Positions 1 to 12,000 of a stretch of 64,000 nt of DNA are shown here, piece after piece. The stretch lies in assembly GCF_024323335.1 (NCBI RefSeq), contig NC_066580.1, forward strand, positions 138,411,889 to 138,475,888, in the 5' to 3' direction. A program made the translations under genes and the position numbers. Under the pieces are notes generated by a model. The model saw only the letters and a list, made by a program, of their open reading frames with translations, searched no databases and was not told the DNA's origin. Position 1 is the stretch's first letter; each line of letters opens with the position of its first letter. Source of the stretch: Lathyrus oleraceus. Its lineage: Eukaryota > Streptophyta > Magnoliopsida > Fabales > Fabaceae.

Positions 1-611
1 TCTTCAACTTTGACATTAAACGACCCTAGTTGAAATCCCAATCCGACCCTATTCTTGTTTTCAGCAATTTCTATCACACGGCCCCACTGATCAGTGCTGC
101 CAGTCTCAATAGCTCTCTGAGCATGTTTCAAAGAAGACATGGGTGCCCCAGTTTTCTTCACTTCAGCAATAGACAAGGCTTGGAATGGAGTTCCAGCCTC
201 CTCCTTAGCTTCAATATAAGAAAAGGATGACATATGGCTCACTAAAAGCGCCTTCTCTCCACCAACAACGACAAGCTTGCCGTTCTTCACAAATTTAAGC
301 TTCTGGTGTAGAGTAGATGTCACAGCTCATGCTTTATGAATCCATGGCCTTCCCAATAAACAGCTATAGGCCAGGTGAATATCCATCACTTAGAAAGGAA
401 AATGAAAATCACTTGGACCTATCTTGACTGGAAGATCCACTTCACCATTGACGGTTTTACGAGAACCATCAAACGCTTTGACAATCATGCCACTGTACCT
501 CATAGGGGCACCTTGATAAGAAAGTTTGGACAGAGTTGATTTCGGGAGCACATTCAGAGATGACCTAGTGTCCACCAACACATTGGATAGAGCGTCCTCC
601 TTGCAGTTCAA
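1..611 (-). pseudogene. Ogre protease region, mutated active site
   Basis: Minus-strand reading from 611 gives a retroviral-type aspartic protease segment containing VDTRSSLNVLPKSTL. The family motif has D-[TSN]-G-[SA]-S at this place, so the glycine after the catalytic Asp-Thr is replaced by Arg and activity is unlikely. A stop follows at about 390. Similar reading continues in other frames towards position 1, with KNGKLVVVGGEKALLVSHMS as the recognisable stretch, which belongs to the linker between protease and reverse transcriptase in these elements. The window edge cuts the rest of pol. I call it a pseudogene because of the active-site change and the frame breaks. Confidence 0.7.
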
Positions 612-925
612 AAAAAATGGAGTGCCAAATTGTGATTTCTACCTTCCTCAGGAAGTTCTTCATCATAAAAACTCAAATTATTGCAAGAAGTGATGTTAGC
701 GACAATGTGGTCAAACTGATCCACAGTCACATCGTGCTTAACATAGGCTTGCTAAAGTACCTTCTGCAATGCCTCTCTATGTGCCTCAAAATTCATTAAC
801 AGAGACAACACCGAAATCTTTGACGGGGTTTGGAGCAACTGCTCCACCATATTAAACTCACTCCTCTTTATTAACCTCAAAACTTCATCATCATCATTAG
901 TCTTCAGCTTGCAGGATTCACCAGA

Positions 926-1624
926 CTAACACACTGAAGCACTAATTGGATTCACCATTGGCATATCCACTTTCTTACTGATTGAAACATCCTCTATCTC
1001 CTTCGGAAAGACTGGACCAAAGACACAACCACTACGGGTCACCTTTGCAATATCATCTATATTCACCACATAATCTGCTACGGATAACGGAATCTCTTGA
1101 CCATTCTCCACCATGGTGGCATTATATTGATAAGACACAACTTTATCGGATGCATACGGGACATGGCCCGCTAACCGTATTACCAACAACGATACCGATC
1201 TATTAACGATGTTGTTGCTGCTGCTATTAAATTGGATTACTACCCGCTCAGGGGTCTTGAACACATGAACAATCACATTCACATCATTTATATCTCTCAA
1301 CTGACAAATTTGGATAAGCCCTTCATCCATCAACCTCTGAATATCCCTCTTGACAATAACACATCCTTGAGGGTTCACGTTGCATATCACACAACCATCA
1401 TGGTCATGCTCACAATCACTAACCAAACAAATATCTCTATGAATTGCAACCAAAGACTGTCTGATATGGCAGACATCATAAACCTTATACTTTTCAAGAT
1501 AACCATCTACCATATCGACAGAAGCATTACCATGCGCGGGCAACATATTAGCTTTCACATTAGGCGCACGGTCCTCAAAGGACATCATCCCATTCTTCAC
1601 AAGCTTTTGTACTTCGTACTTCAA
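926..1624 (-). pseudogene. Ogre gag C-terminal / pre-protease segment
   Basis: An open minus-strand segment of 232 codons between the gag N-terminal fragments and the protease. It includes a cysteine/histidine cluster (CEHDHDGCVICNVNPQGC) followed by a short amphipathic stretch VKRDIQRLMDEGLIQI, the arrangement I associate with the region between Gag and protease in Tat/Ogre elements. No catalytic motif is present. Upstream it joins gag fragments through a frame break near 1624-1782. Downstream, 611-926 shows no open reading. It is a remnant of one long polyprotein ORF and not an independent gene. Confidence 0.65.
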
Positions 1625-1781
1625 CAGGTAGTAGTTCTCAATGTCGTGGCCAGGGGCTCCCTGGTGAAAGGCACAACGGAGTTCAGGTTTGAACCACCAT
1701 GGAAATGGCTCAGGAATTTGTGGTGGATTTCTGGGTCGAATAAGGTTCTTGATAACCCAAGATGGATATAATTTGTTGCGG

Positions 1782-3143
1782 TTATTGTTGAATCGGAACA
1801 GATTGATTATTGGAATTGTTGGAAAAAACTAGAATCACTGAAGAAACTTGATGTTGATGCTGACACGGTTGAGAACTCCTTCTGACATGAGGCCTCCTCT
1901 GCCTCCCTATAAATACTGAATTAGTTCCCCCCTCCTTTTTCATGGAGAAACCACTCCCATACTTCTTACTGGACGATGCTTCTTCCTTAGACATACGTAC
2001 TTCACGGACTCCCTCTTCTAACCTCATCCCTATATTTACCATTTCGGTAAAGTCATTGGGGGAATTGGCAATCACGTGTTCATAGTAAAACGAACTCAAA
2101 GTCTTCGGAAATATCTTCGTCATCTCTTTCTCTTCCAATGGAGGATTAATCTGGGCAGCAAGTTCCCTTCACCTTTGAGCATACTCTTTAAATGTCTCCT
2201 TATCCTTCTGAGACATAGACCTCAGATGGTCTCTATCAGGCGCCATATCAACGTTGTATTTGTACTGCTTAACAAAAGCTTCACCCAAATCGTTGAAAGT
2301 ACGAACGCTCACACTGTCCAACCCCATATACCACCTCAAAGCAACATCAGTCAAGCTGTTTAGAAAGTAGTGAATCAGCAACTGATCATTATCAGTTTGA
2401 GTTAACATCTTTCTAGTGTACATAACAAGGTGACTTAGTGAACAAGCGTTTCCCTTATACTTTTCAAAGCCGGGGACTTTGAACTTCATCGGGATCTTCA
2501 CATTCGGTACCAGGCAGAGCTCAACAACACTCTTACCAAACAAGTCTTTTCCTCTCAACGTCTTCAACTCCTTTCACAGCTCAAGGAACTGGTCCTTCAT
2601 TTCGTCCATCTTCTCATATACATTTGGGCCCTCAGATGAATCATAATGGTAGATTGTGTCCTCAACATGAGGCAAAGTATGAACAACTGGACGCGGCACA
2701 AACATGACTGGGCTAGATGCCGGTAGAGAAACAAAAGTGGGGGCATACCCTTCAGGCACAAAGTTGGACGACATTCCCCGAGGGAATCCAGCAGGTATGG
2801 AAGGACCAGATTGGCTAGCAGCAACGGGAACGGTTGAGGTAGCGACCTTAGAAATAACAGTCCTTTGGGGAGGAGTTGCGGGAGTTGGTGAAGACTAATT
2901 CTGTGCAGCAAGAACAGACTCCATCATAGCGGTCAACCATGCAATCTCATACTTTAACTCTCTATTCTCTTGTTCCAAATGTTCCATGATCTTGGGTTGA
3001 TTGGCGCGAGTGTTGTATCGGTGAGTCAGCTTGGCTGAAGCGCAAAAGAATAACCAATAAGATAATCTGGCGGAAGAAAAATCTGTTATGCATATGATGC
3101 ATGAAATGCAATATATTTGTTTGTTTTTAGTTTCAAGGAACAT
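1782..3143 (-). pseudogene. Ogre gag N-terminal half, fragmented
   Basis: Four minus-strand segments in order (2895-3143, 2574-2774, 2169-2567, 1782-2138) reconstruct the start of a Gag polyprotein. The first contains a short basic start and the coiled-coil-like EHLEQENRELKYEIAWL. The third is the retrotransposon Gag domain, with the typical run ending in FNDLGEAFVKQYKYNVDMAP and DRDHLRSMSQKDKETFKEYA. Breaks between segments are stops or frame changes within a few tens of bases. Gag packages the element RNA in cytoplasmic particles; this copy cannot make a full-length one. Several plus-strand ORFs here are antisense shadows. Confidence 0.75.
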
Positions 3144-3418
3144 ATTGTTTTATTTGCAAACATATAATAATAATAATTTGATTGACCATAAAAATCTCTT
3201 TTTATTCATAAAATTTGGAAGGATTACACTGAGTACAATTTCAGAAACCAAAGTACAAATACAAGAGAAAAGGAAACTAATCATCCTAAGGATCCCCTAA
3301 CAACAGTGTCAGATGTTCTGGCCATGGGCGCGTACTTCCTTCGGATGCGTCGAATCTCGAACTCAAAAGATGTCTTTATCTGAGCCTTCTCAAGGACAAG
3401 CTAATCAACAGTCTTCTT

Positions 3419-4663
3419 CTAAGCACTGGAAGGTTGAGGCATAACAGAGAAAGATGGATCCTCTGGCTCTCTCTGTCTCTTTACTGCTCGATCTTCAAGA
3501 AGTTCAATAAGCGCATCCTTGTCCTTCGACTCAAGCTGCAACTCCTCATGCTTTTGGCTCGAAGCAAGGAACCGCTCTTCCCATATCTCTCTCTCTTGCT
3601 TCATCTTGGAGAGTGCGTCTTCCAACTCCCCTGCATCTTGGTTAGGGAGAGTTGATGGCTCATCCACAACCAAAGACATAGGTCTTTCACAAGCATACAA
3701 CATCTTCAACTCCAAAGCTCTCTTGTTCACCCAAATAGTGTAAGCTTCCAAAGTTACACAGTTGCACGGACCAAGCTCGGATCTTCCTTTCCTATGCAAG
3801 TTATGCCAAGCATGTATCATCTTCTGCTTCAAATGTTGGGGATCTTTACCCTCTTGATAGAAAAGACCTTCTAACTGAATGTTATTAGGTTTGTCTCTCA
3901 AGCGGAACCCAATCTGGCAACAAGCCAAAGCAGGGTTGTAGTTGATTCCTCCTTGTGTACCAATAAGAGGCACATTATGGAATTCTCCACAACTATCAAT
4001 AATATCCACACTACTCAATGCAGAATCATACCAAACAATATCATCATTAGTGAGAGACATAAGTTTATGAGACCACCGTAGACATTGCTTGTTCTCCAAA
4101 AAAGCAGGTGTCTTAGGCAAGTGTGAAATAAACCATTTACACAGAAGAGGAACACAACACACAATAGTCCCACTGCCTTTAGATTTCCTCAAATGCAAAG
4201 AGAAATACATGTCACCCAACAGAGTAGGAACAAGATTCCCAATCAAGAAGATTTGAATGGCGTTAACATCAACAAAACCGTCAATGTTAGGGAACAAAGC
4301 TAAACCATAGATGAACAATACAAAGATGGCTTCAAAAGCATCCATACTACCGGCTTGAGCAAAGACAATAGCTTTTCCAATGAGGAACTCAGAAGTCAAC
4401 CCAAACATTCCTTCTTTCTTCACCCAATAAGTCTCAATCTCAGATTTCTTCAAATGAAGAGCTTCAACTATGATATGAGATCTGAGAATCTCCTCCAATC
4501 CACTAAAAGGTACCTTGTCAGAAATGGGTATTCCAAGGAGATGGGCATACTCTTCTAATGTAGGCACAAGTTGGTAATCTGGAAAAGTGTAGCACCGGTA
4601 GAGAGGATCATAGAACTGAACCAGAACACTCAGAAGTCCTTCAACCACATCAGTAGATAACAC
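3419..4663 (-). CDS. Ogre accessory ORF1, 414 codons, open; PMD-like N-terminus
   Basis: A single uninterrupted minus-strand ORF of 414 codons placed between the primer site and gag, the position of the extra ORF1 that distinguishes Ogre elements. Its function is not known. Residues about 20-50 read YRCYTFPDYQLVPTLEEY followed by AHLLGIPI, which resembles the hydrophobic signature of plant mobile domains (compare TFHLPFGECTITLEDV then LLGL at 15361-15624 in this window). Residues about 340-400 are charged and helical, probably coiled coil (KMKQEREIWEERF, LESKDKDALIELLEDRAVKR). The ORF ends shortly after a Ser/Pro-rich tail. The start used is the first in-frame start of the open frame; a longer N-terminus cannot be excluded because a stop lies just upstream. 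Whether it is expressed cannot be seen. Confidence 0.7.
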   Translation of the reverse strand: MLSTDVVEGLLSVLVQFYDPLYRCYTFPDYQLVPTLEEYAHLLGIPISDKVPFSGLEEILRSHIIVEALHLKKSEIETYWVKKEGMFGLTSEFLIGKAIVFAQAGSMDAFEAIFVLFIYGLALFPNIDGFVDVNAIQIFLIGNLVPTLLGDMYFSLHLRKSKGSGTIVCCVPLLCKWFISHLPKTPAFLENKQCLRWSHKLMSLTNDDIVWYDSALSSVDIIDSCGEFHNVPLIGTQGGINYNPALACCQIGFRLRDKPNNIQLEGLFYQEGKDPQHLKQKMIHAWHNLHRKGRSELGPCNCVTLEAYTIWVNKRALELKMLYACERPMSLVVDEPSTLPNQDAGELEDALSKMKQEREIWEERFLASSQKHEELQLESKDKDALIELLEDRAVKRQREPEDPSFSVMPQPSSA

Positions 4664-5351
4664 AAATAAAAGCTTTTAATGGAGTTGCTTGAAGTCCAAG
4701 GGATCTAATACAAAGGATGATAACTTCCTTAGCTCTTTCAAATCTAGATATCGGAAACTGTACTTCTTAGTGTTCCTTCGTCCACAATCTATGGTCTGAA
4801 AATATTTGCAAATAAGACCTCAGTTCCTTGAAATTTATTTTTGTGATGAATGTTATGATGTGCATGAATGCATGAATGCAACAATCACAAACAAGGGATC
4901 ACACACAAGGCAAACATAAAAAGAGGTCAAGGGATGGATCAAGTCATCATCAAGATCAATCATCCATTTTGGTGGATTATGCTTTTCACCTTATCAACAC
5001 CCAAGTTCCATTGATATTGACAAGGCTTGACCGGATCAACCAAGAATCAAAGGGTTTATTGTGAGTCACGAGCATGGAGTCAGGTTAAGAACCATCCCAA
5101 ATGAGTGTACTAAGGATAAAAACCCGTAGATCATGTTCTAAAAAGTTTCCAGAGTCTTAATTCCATCTATCGGATATTATAGGTTAGGATGACTGACTCA
5201 TCAACCCATAATATTCTCAAGAGAAACTCGTCTGAGTGTAGTATCACGTAACAACTATTATCAGGTCTACACCTGAACAGTCTCCGCACTACTACCTAAA
5301 TAGGCCAAGTTGGGTTAAATGTTCTACGGTTCTCAACTTCTCGGACCCCAA

Positions 5352-5386
<35 letters not shown>

Positions 5387-5650
5387 ATGCCTAACCACAA
5401 ATAACTTGTGTGACATTAGTAACTCCAAAAGGGTCTCCACTGAGTAGATGAGTCTCAAGCCAACTTGTTAAGGACTACTCAACACAAGTTGAACATGACT
5501 ATACCATCCTCCCATCTTAATTGCACTCAAGTTCAGGTTAGAACTTATCTCACCACTCAGAGATCACCAAGCACAACAGACAAATTATATCATACAAACA
5601 AATATACAAATATATACACATAAAAAAGTAGGCTAAACCCACTGAGGACT
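4664..5650 (-). other. Ogre leader between primer site and ORF1
   Basis: No convincing coding sequence. This is the untranslated leader of the element, rich in short AT stretches, with one GA dinucleotide run. Short plus-strand ORFs here have no recognisable content. Confidence 0.5.
5355..5382. repeat. (AG)n microsatellite
   Basis: An uninterrupted AG dinucleotide run of about 28 bases inside the Ogre leader. Confidence 0.95.
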
Positions 5651-5670
5651 ACTCCCCAGCAGAATCGCCA
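5651..5670 (-). other. Ogre primer binding site (tRNA-Arg type)
   Basis: The minus strand reads TGGCGATTCTGCTGGGGAGT, one base away from the TGGCGACTCTGCTGGGGA motif used by Ogre elements to prime minus-strand DNA synthesis from a tRNA-Arg. It lies about 10 bases inside the inferred LTR end, as expected for a 5' LTR on this strand. Confidence 0.8.
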
Positions 5671-5679
5671 CTTAATTTC

Positions 5680-8600
5680 TATAGCGGTAAATTCATGACT
5701 ATCATGCTATGGATAAGCTTAATGTCAATAAAACCAGAGTCGCCACCGCACTTTTATTGTTTCCAAAGAAAAAGGGAAAAGTACGAACAAAACCTAAGGA
5801 TAAGAAGTTTTCAAATTAAAACTAATAAAATGCCAGAGATTACAGGTAAGGGGGTTGGTTACACAGAGGGAAGATGTTAGCACCCAAAGTGTCCTAGGTA
5901 CTCCTAGGGAGCCCTTTTTTTATGTGCGTATGTGTTTTTGGTATAAAAGATGTTTGAAAAAAATAGAGTGTGGGGATGAGGAGACTAATCCTAAGCATAA
6001 AATTAAAAGTTAAGAGTTGAAAAGATCTGACCAATGAGATTCAATCCAACAGACAAAAATGTCATATAGAAAACCCACTTTTCCTTTGGACTTTGAATCA
6101 AGCAATAATCAATAAGCAATTAGCAATATCAGACATCATGAAGATCAAGGCATCAAATAAAGATGGCCACATCCAAACAAGTAACTCCATAGCTAGCAGT
6201 TTTCTTTGTCTTTTCATGTATCAGATAAAAGACTCCTGGATTAACTCAGAATAATGCATCAGACATAAGATCAAAATAACAGTTGCATCAAGGTCATGTA
6301 GTAGATAAGTTCAAATAGATCCCAATACTTGCATCAGATGAAGGCTCAAAGCACAATAACTTGGTCTCAAGATGTTGGCATTAACCAAGTCCTTTTGCAT
6401 AGGGAATGTTGCCTAATCCTAAGCCCAAAAGTTCAGATCAAGCTCAACAGTCCACACAAACATTTTTTAGGGTTTTTGTTGTTTATTAGGTATTTTTAAG
6501 GTACTAAGACCACAAGCACAAACAAAATACACAAACAAATATATACAATCACAATATATGGCTCAAATGAGCAAAGTGAAAATGGCATAAACATAAACAA
6601 GTTAAATGATATGTAAATGACTTGGAATTAAATTTTATGAAGTAAATGACTTGAAAGTAAAGCAATGTTAATAAGAATTAGTCAAATGTTAGTCAAAGTT
6701 AATTAAATGTTAGTAGTGTTTTGCTTTTCAATTGATTAAGTCATTCTTTGGAGAACACTCAACCATCTATTCACAAGTATGGATCCTTGAACCAAGACAT
6801 CTTCTAAAGGAAGGAAAAAAGATAAGTTTCCACACAATACCATGAAAGATGGGAGACTTGTAATCTCACGTACTAGAATGCTATGCCTTTAGGGGTCAAA
6901 TTTAGCTCTATGTTAAGCAATCGTAATTGGACTTATGTAGAAGTCACAACTATCTGAGGTCGGGCAATAAAAATTTAGGTGTTAATGCATGTTAGGGATT
7001 TGTTATAATGAACCAAACTCCTAAAACATACCACAAGCTTAAAAGAAAAGATCACAAGGGATGAACCTATCTCATCCATACTTGTATTGGTTCATCTGAC
7101 ACAAGGTCATTGATGAACCAATTAGCCTTAGGATATTGAGACTGCATTGGTCAATAAAAAGGATGGGAACGAATGGGAATGAAGACGAAGAGGGAGGGGA
7201 GATGAGAGAAACACAAATTGGTCATGGGAGGAATTTTATCAAATTAAAATCATTCATTCATTTTGGGAGATGAAATATATATTTCATCAATCCCCTAAAT
7301 CCAATGATTTTAATCTAATAAAAGTCAAATCAACCTTGACCAAGGCCCAAACAAATAGTCAAACATCACAAGACCATAAAAATGGCTCAACATAATTTTT
7401 ACACAATTAATCAATTAAAAATCAAATTAAAAATGCATTAAAATTCAAATTAATTTGGTCAAAACCTAAAATCTCTTCAAAACACCAAATAAATGACCAA
7501 GAGATTTATCCTAGGTCAAACAAGGTCAAAGAACCTTAGACAAAAAGTTTCATGATTTTTGAAAAGTCAGAAGTATTTTTAAACAACTAAAAATATGCAC
7601 AAAAACATTTAATTCATGAAAAATATCAAAATTAATCCAAAAAATAATTTTAATTCAGAAAATGAAAGAGAAAAACATTTCAAGATTTTTGGTGAAAGTC
7701 CCATATTTTTGGATTAAAAATGAAATTAATATGAATTAAACAAAATAAAGCAATTAAATGAAAAATCAGAAAATACAAAAAAACAAGGGTCATCAGATCT
7801 CCCTCATTAATTGAGGTGGCAGATCTGATGGCTACACATGCGTTATCCATGATGGACTCAAGTCAAATTGCCACACGCGTGGTAATCAAAACCAACGACC
7901 AAGATTAGAACGCTGGACAAAGATCAGATGGTTGGAACCTTGGCAACACACCACCGAAGCCCTAGCTCCGGTCATCTTCTCCAGTGAGGACGACCAGACT
8001 GGTCCAACCAAAACTTCATGAAAAATGAAAAATGAATATACTAATTTGAAGAAAAAATGCCCAGGAGCACGAATCTGACCTCCATTTTTTCCAATTCCAA
8101 GTATATTGGAAGATACATGGATTTGAAATTTGAGGTTCATGATCTGAGTTGCTTCGATTTGACCTCAAAGCAACTCAATCTTGTTGCCTACATTGGTTGG
8201 ACTTCAGAAAACCAAAAATCACAAAGAATAGTGGAGAATTAAGAGAGAATCGAAGAGATGAAGCTTCTGAATTTTCACCTCCAAGTGCCTTCAAGTTTGC
8301 TTGATCTTGATCTGGATTTGCTTGATTCCTCTTTCTCTTTTTCTTGCAGTGATCAATTGAGATGAAAAGGGCAATGGATTCTTGGAGTTTGAATTTCAAA
8401 ACAGAAGGTGAAAGTCAAACTCGATTTCAATTAAAATCTTCAAGAATTCTATGGAATGATGGGTTTGAGTTGTCTTGGCAAAGCTTGGGCAAGGTGTTGA
8501 TGAAGTTCTCAGCTCATAGCACTTGTATTTATAGGGTTATCACATGCTTTCCACACACTTCCATATGAAAATCCAAAAATAGCAATTTGCATCATGAGCT

Positions 8601-9680
8601 TGCATGGGCGTGTACAAAGCCCAAAGAATGATTGTAAAAGGTCCAAAATTATGCACATGTGATGCTGAAAGCAATGCATTAAGCCATGCAATGTTGAAAT
8701 GGAATTGAACATGAGAATCCTCCAAATGGTACCATGCATTGCACCCATGCACAAGTCCTTCAATATTGATCCAAATGAGGTGATCTTGGACTTTTTGGAA
8801 AGGTGAGATCAAGGGGAACAAATTTCATGTTGAACACTTTTCCTTCATTAAAGTTGTAGATATTTCAAACCTCTTCAATTTGGTCATAAATTTGACCCAA
8901 TTTGGATTTGGCATGAAGGCGTTATGCATTTTAGAAGTTGAGGAAAATCACTTGTTCAATGGTATTGGCCCAAAATGACGTATAATGTTTCCCCTTGGCA
9001 CATGCATTTTCAAGTTGAATTTGAACTTCCTCCAAGCATAAACATCGAATAGGACATATTGAATTTGATCATGGAATTTGAATGGATTTCATATCATACA
9101 AATTGATCAAGTTATGGTCTTGGGAAGTTGACCTCCTAACTAGGATTCAGACAAAATGACATATAATCTTTCACCATAAAAAATGACTTTCCAAGTAAAA
9201 CTAGCTTTAGACTTCAACATGAAATTTGTTTAGAATGACATTATGAGTAACGTTTATCTTAGAATCATTTTCATATGACACAAATTGTAGGAGATAGGGT
9301 TCAGGGAACCCCAGTTTTGACCAGTTGACTTTCTCTTGTCAACCACCATGAACCAACTTGCTAACTTGACATTCTCTTAATCTTTGGGACTCATGGAGGA
9401 TCATATATGTGTAAGATGATGTAATAGGAAGTATCCATTGAAATATTTGATCAATTGATAAAGAAACTTGCTGAGGAAGTCACACAAGATACCCATATGA
9501 ATTAGGGCTTCCAAGGCAAACAAGCTTCAAACTCTTGATGACTTCTTGGTCAAAATGATATGTGAAGACCACGGGGATCCATATATGATGTCTAGAGTCA
9601 ATGTTAACCATCGCTTGATTAGTCTCCTTGCACTAAGGGTCTCAAACCCTAGATATGAGCTTGATGGAGCATAGGTGAAC
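5680..9680 (-). repeat. Ogre 5' LTR, truncated
   Basis: About 4 kb without coding capacity lying outside the primer site. Near 5731-5755 it contains, on the minus strand, the gtgcggtggcgactctg block shared with the solo LTR at 47300-47330, and around 8850-9300 phrases of the same kind as the solo LTR (repeated aagttgtagatattt, ttgaccaatttgg-like stretches). The inner end lacks an intact CA (it reads ...CGCTATA before the primer site), and no TG start is visible on the right. Boundaries are therefore approximate. ORFs in this span are short and without family signal. Confidence 0.65.
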
Positions 9681-10099
9681 ACACTCTTATGTTGTCAATC
9701 AAAGAAAATTTTCCTTAATTTATTATTTTTCTCGGTTGACAATATTGAAAAATTTATTCCTAAACATGTTGTAAATTGCAAACACATGTTTCTTGTTCTC
9801 TTTCTTGTGAAAACATTTTCCATAAAAACATTTGCTCAAGATAATGAAATCTTTGAACGAATCTCTAGGATAAATTACAAGTGCATACTTTTTTATTATC
9901 TTGGCAGGAACATATAACTTATCATATATTTGATGCATGTAATCCATTGAACTTGAAAAGAATGCGTACAAAGTTTATACAACAAAATCTAGATAACATC
10001 AAAGATATGTTGTTCTCTAAAAATAACTTGAAAATATTTATTGTTCTCCAGGAATCCATTATCAAAATCTGAATTTATTTTAATATTCCGTATAAACAA

Positions 10100-11080
10100 T
10101 ATAATTAAAAAAAAGCTTACCCCACTCAATTTTTTTAAAGAAACCGAGAGGTATATGACATTTGGAATGAAACATATTTTATTATATTTTTTATTTTAAA
10201 AGAAACATATTTAACTCAATTTTGAGTAATAACCGAGAGAAAATATAAGTGTGTTTATTGTGTTTCTTCATCATAACAAATTTTTGTTATCCATTTAATG
10301 AGTATCAACGTTCAAGTCAATGCATTAGTGATCTGCGTGAAATCTAAAAGACATTACAAAAGACTTCTAAATATTAAAAATTGATAATAAAACATTTAAC
10401 ATGAAAACTTTGAAACTTAAAGAAGAGTTTATTTTATTTGGTAAAAGTTCTTTAAGATGGATTGCAAGAGCACAAAATTATTTTTGTTCAAGATTTGTGT
10501 TCTTAAATAATCATATAAATGAATATTTATTTTATTTATCTAATCTTTTTTATTTTATATCAGAAACAAATGAATGAAAAAGTAATAGAGAATATATTGC
10601 ATCCAATATTTTACCATTCTCAAGATCAATGAAACGAGGATCTCCAACATTTATTTATTCCCAAGATATCCATCATTTGTTCTTCACCAATAACGATGAT
10701 GATGAATCAAATTAAATTTGTTATATATTTTTACTTTAATATTATGTGTAAACAATGTAATAGTATGGTTAAACAATGTAGTTTGTAATCAAATTAATTT
10801 ATTAATATTCTGTATAAATAATATAATGAGTATTAGAAAAAATTAATATATCTTTTTCCTCAGTTTTGGTCATAAACCGAGAGGTGTGTGTCGCTAGTTT
10901 TGAAAATATAAAAAAACTATTGTTGGGGGCCGAACCAATGACTATTTCAATTATTCTTTTGGTTATTCTAAAACCGATAGATATAGTGGAGAGTTTTCAT
11001 GTTGTCATTTGTTATCTCGCATCTATAACCGAGGTTAAATAAACTTCGTGTCCGGGGTTAAATATATTTTTTATAGTAGT
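10100..11080. mobile_element. CACTA-like transposon terminus (right end)
   Basis: The block ends at 11080 with ttttttatagtagtg, whose reverse complement begins CACTACTATAAAAAA, a typical CACTA terminus. Inside it are repeated subterminal motifs of the form aaaccgagag / ataaccgag in both orientations (about 10130, 10235, 10870, 10965, 11030), as expected for CACTA subterminal repeats. I could not find a matching left terminus or a transposase, so this is a fragment or a non-autonomous end. Bases 9681-10100 hold only AT-rich sequence with no identifiable gene. Confidence 0.45.
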
Positions 11081-11693
11081 GATGAAATAATACTTTACAA
11101 ATTATATGTTCTTTTAAATTCAAAATATCTCACATTTTCATATAAAAAAATACGTGTAGATAGATTAGACAATATAAATTTTTTTATTGATTACGATACT
11201 CGGTGAAATTCACTTTTTGTTTGTGTTTTAAAAAAAATTGAGATAAATTAGACTCGTATTATTAATATTTTTTTCTAACTATTTGACCGAGTTAAATTTT
11301 ATGTCAATCATCTTTTAATTTTTTCTTTTATATTCAATAATTTACCTTTATTTTAAAAAAACAAGAGGAGATTCAAATTATCATAATTTGCATTAGCTTT
11401 GAACATTCTCCATCAATTTGATTTTTGTCTATTTATCTTTATTTACAAACAACTTTCAATGGAAATCCCATATTTTCTATAAGTAAATGCAATTATGCTT
11501 TTCTATAAGTAAATGCAATTAACCACAATCCACATGTGTATGGATTTAATTTATTATTAGCGACAATTTTGGTTCAACCAATATATCTTATTCGCCCCCA
11601 ATAGTTTAACTATATAGTTTTATCTCCTCAATCTTTCTTCCTTTCCATACACTTATGATTTTCATATTTTTATTATGGTTGACATTAAAGTGA
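11081..11693. other. AT-rich intergenic DNA
   Basis: No gene or repeat structure that I can name. It contains a short direct duplication around 11478-11520 (tttctataagtaaatgcaatta-like, two copies). Confidence 0.5.
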
Positions 11694-11860
11694 CTTTTTT
11701 TTAAATAACCATTTTTTCAATTTAAATACTAAAATAACTTATTTTTTAAATTAATTATCGAAATAATCACATTTCACTACTGATGCGTCAGTTGAATTGA
11801 CGCATCCAATTAACATTCAAAGGAGACGTCTGAGCATCTGACGCATGCATACAGCCAAGC
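11694..11860 (+). repeat. MULE terminal inverted repeat, left
   Basis: Pairs with the reverse complement of about 17550-17704. The best-conserved blocks are aaattaattatcgaaataat and catccaattaacattcaaa, the latter followed by a GACGCATGCAT-type motif. The extreme end is a T run, so its exact first base is uncertain. Confidence 0.7.
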
Positions 11861-12000
11861 ATGTGAAAGTGTCACATGCATTGACGCATGCATGTAGGCA
11901 TTTGAGTGTGCGTTACATGCATTGGCGCATGCATGCGCCATGTGTGTGTGACGCCTAGGATAATGCCGCATGCATGTGTGTGTGTGTTGATCTATAAATA
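11820..12000. repeat. GCATGCATGCGCC-type subterminal repeats
   Basis: Several copies of gacgcatgcat / ggcgcatgcatgcgcc with spacing of roughly 30-40 bases. The same motif family recurs at 14680-14960 and 17460-17590, that is, at both ends and in the middle of the element. A tata-like tctataaataca follows at about 11990. Confidence 0.65.

Larger units (their letters stand above)
1..9680 (-). mobile_element. Ogre-type Ty3/gypsy retrotransposon, 5' part, decayed
   Basis: On the minus strand this stretch reads, from right to left, LTR, primer site, accessory ORF1, gag, and the gag-protease region, and it leaves the window before reverse transcriptase. That order (an extra ORF upstream of gag, a very long LTR, a tRNA-Arg-type primer site) is the known layout of Ogre elements of the Tat lineage. 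Gag and protease are split by stops and frameshifts, whereas ORF1 is open. The LTR carries the block gtgcggtggcgactctg, which recurs nearly unchanged in the solo LTR at 42343-47364. The right edge near 9680 is where Ogre-like sequence gives way to unrelated AT-rich DNA. No terminal TG/CA or target duplication is visible there, so the LTR is probably truncated. Confidence 0.85.

Noticed and set aside
1232..1771. 179-codon plus-strand ORF.
   Set aside because: Antisense to the Ogre gag/pre-protease region, which has clear homology on the minus strand.
9675..10072. Overlapping 60-80 codon ORFs on both strands.
   Set aside because: AT-rich sequence, no motif, no splice or start context supporting a gene.
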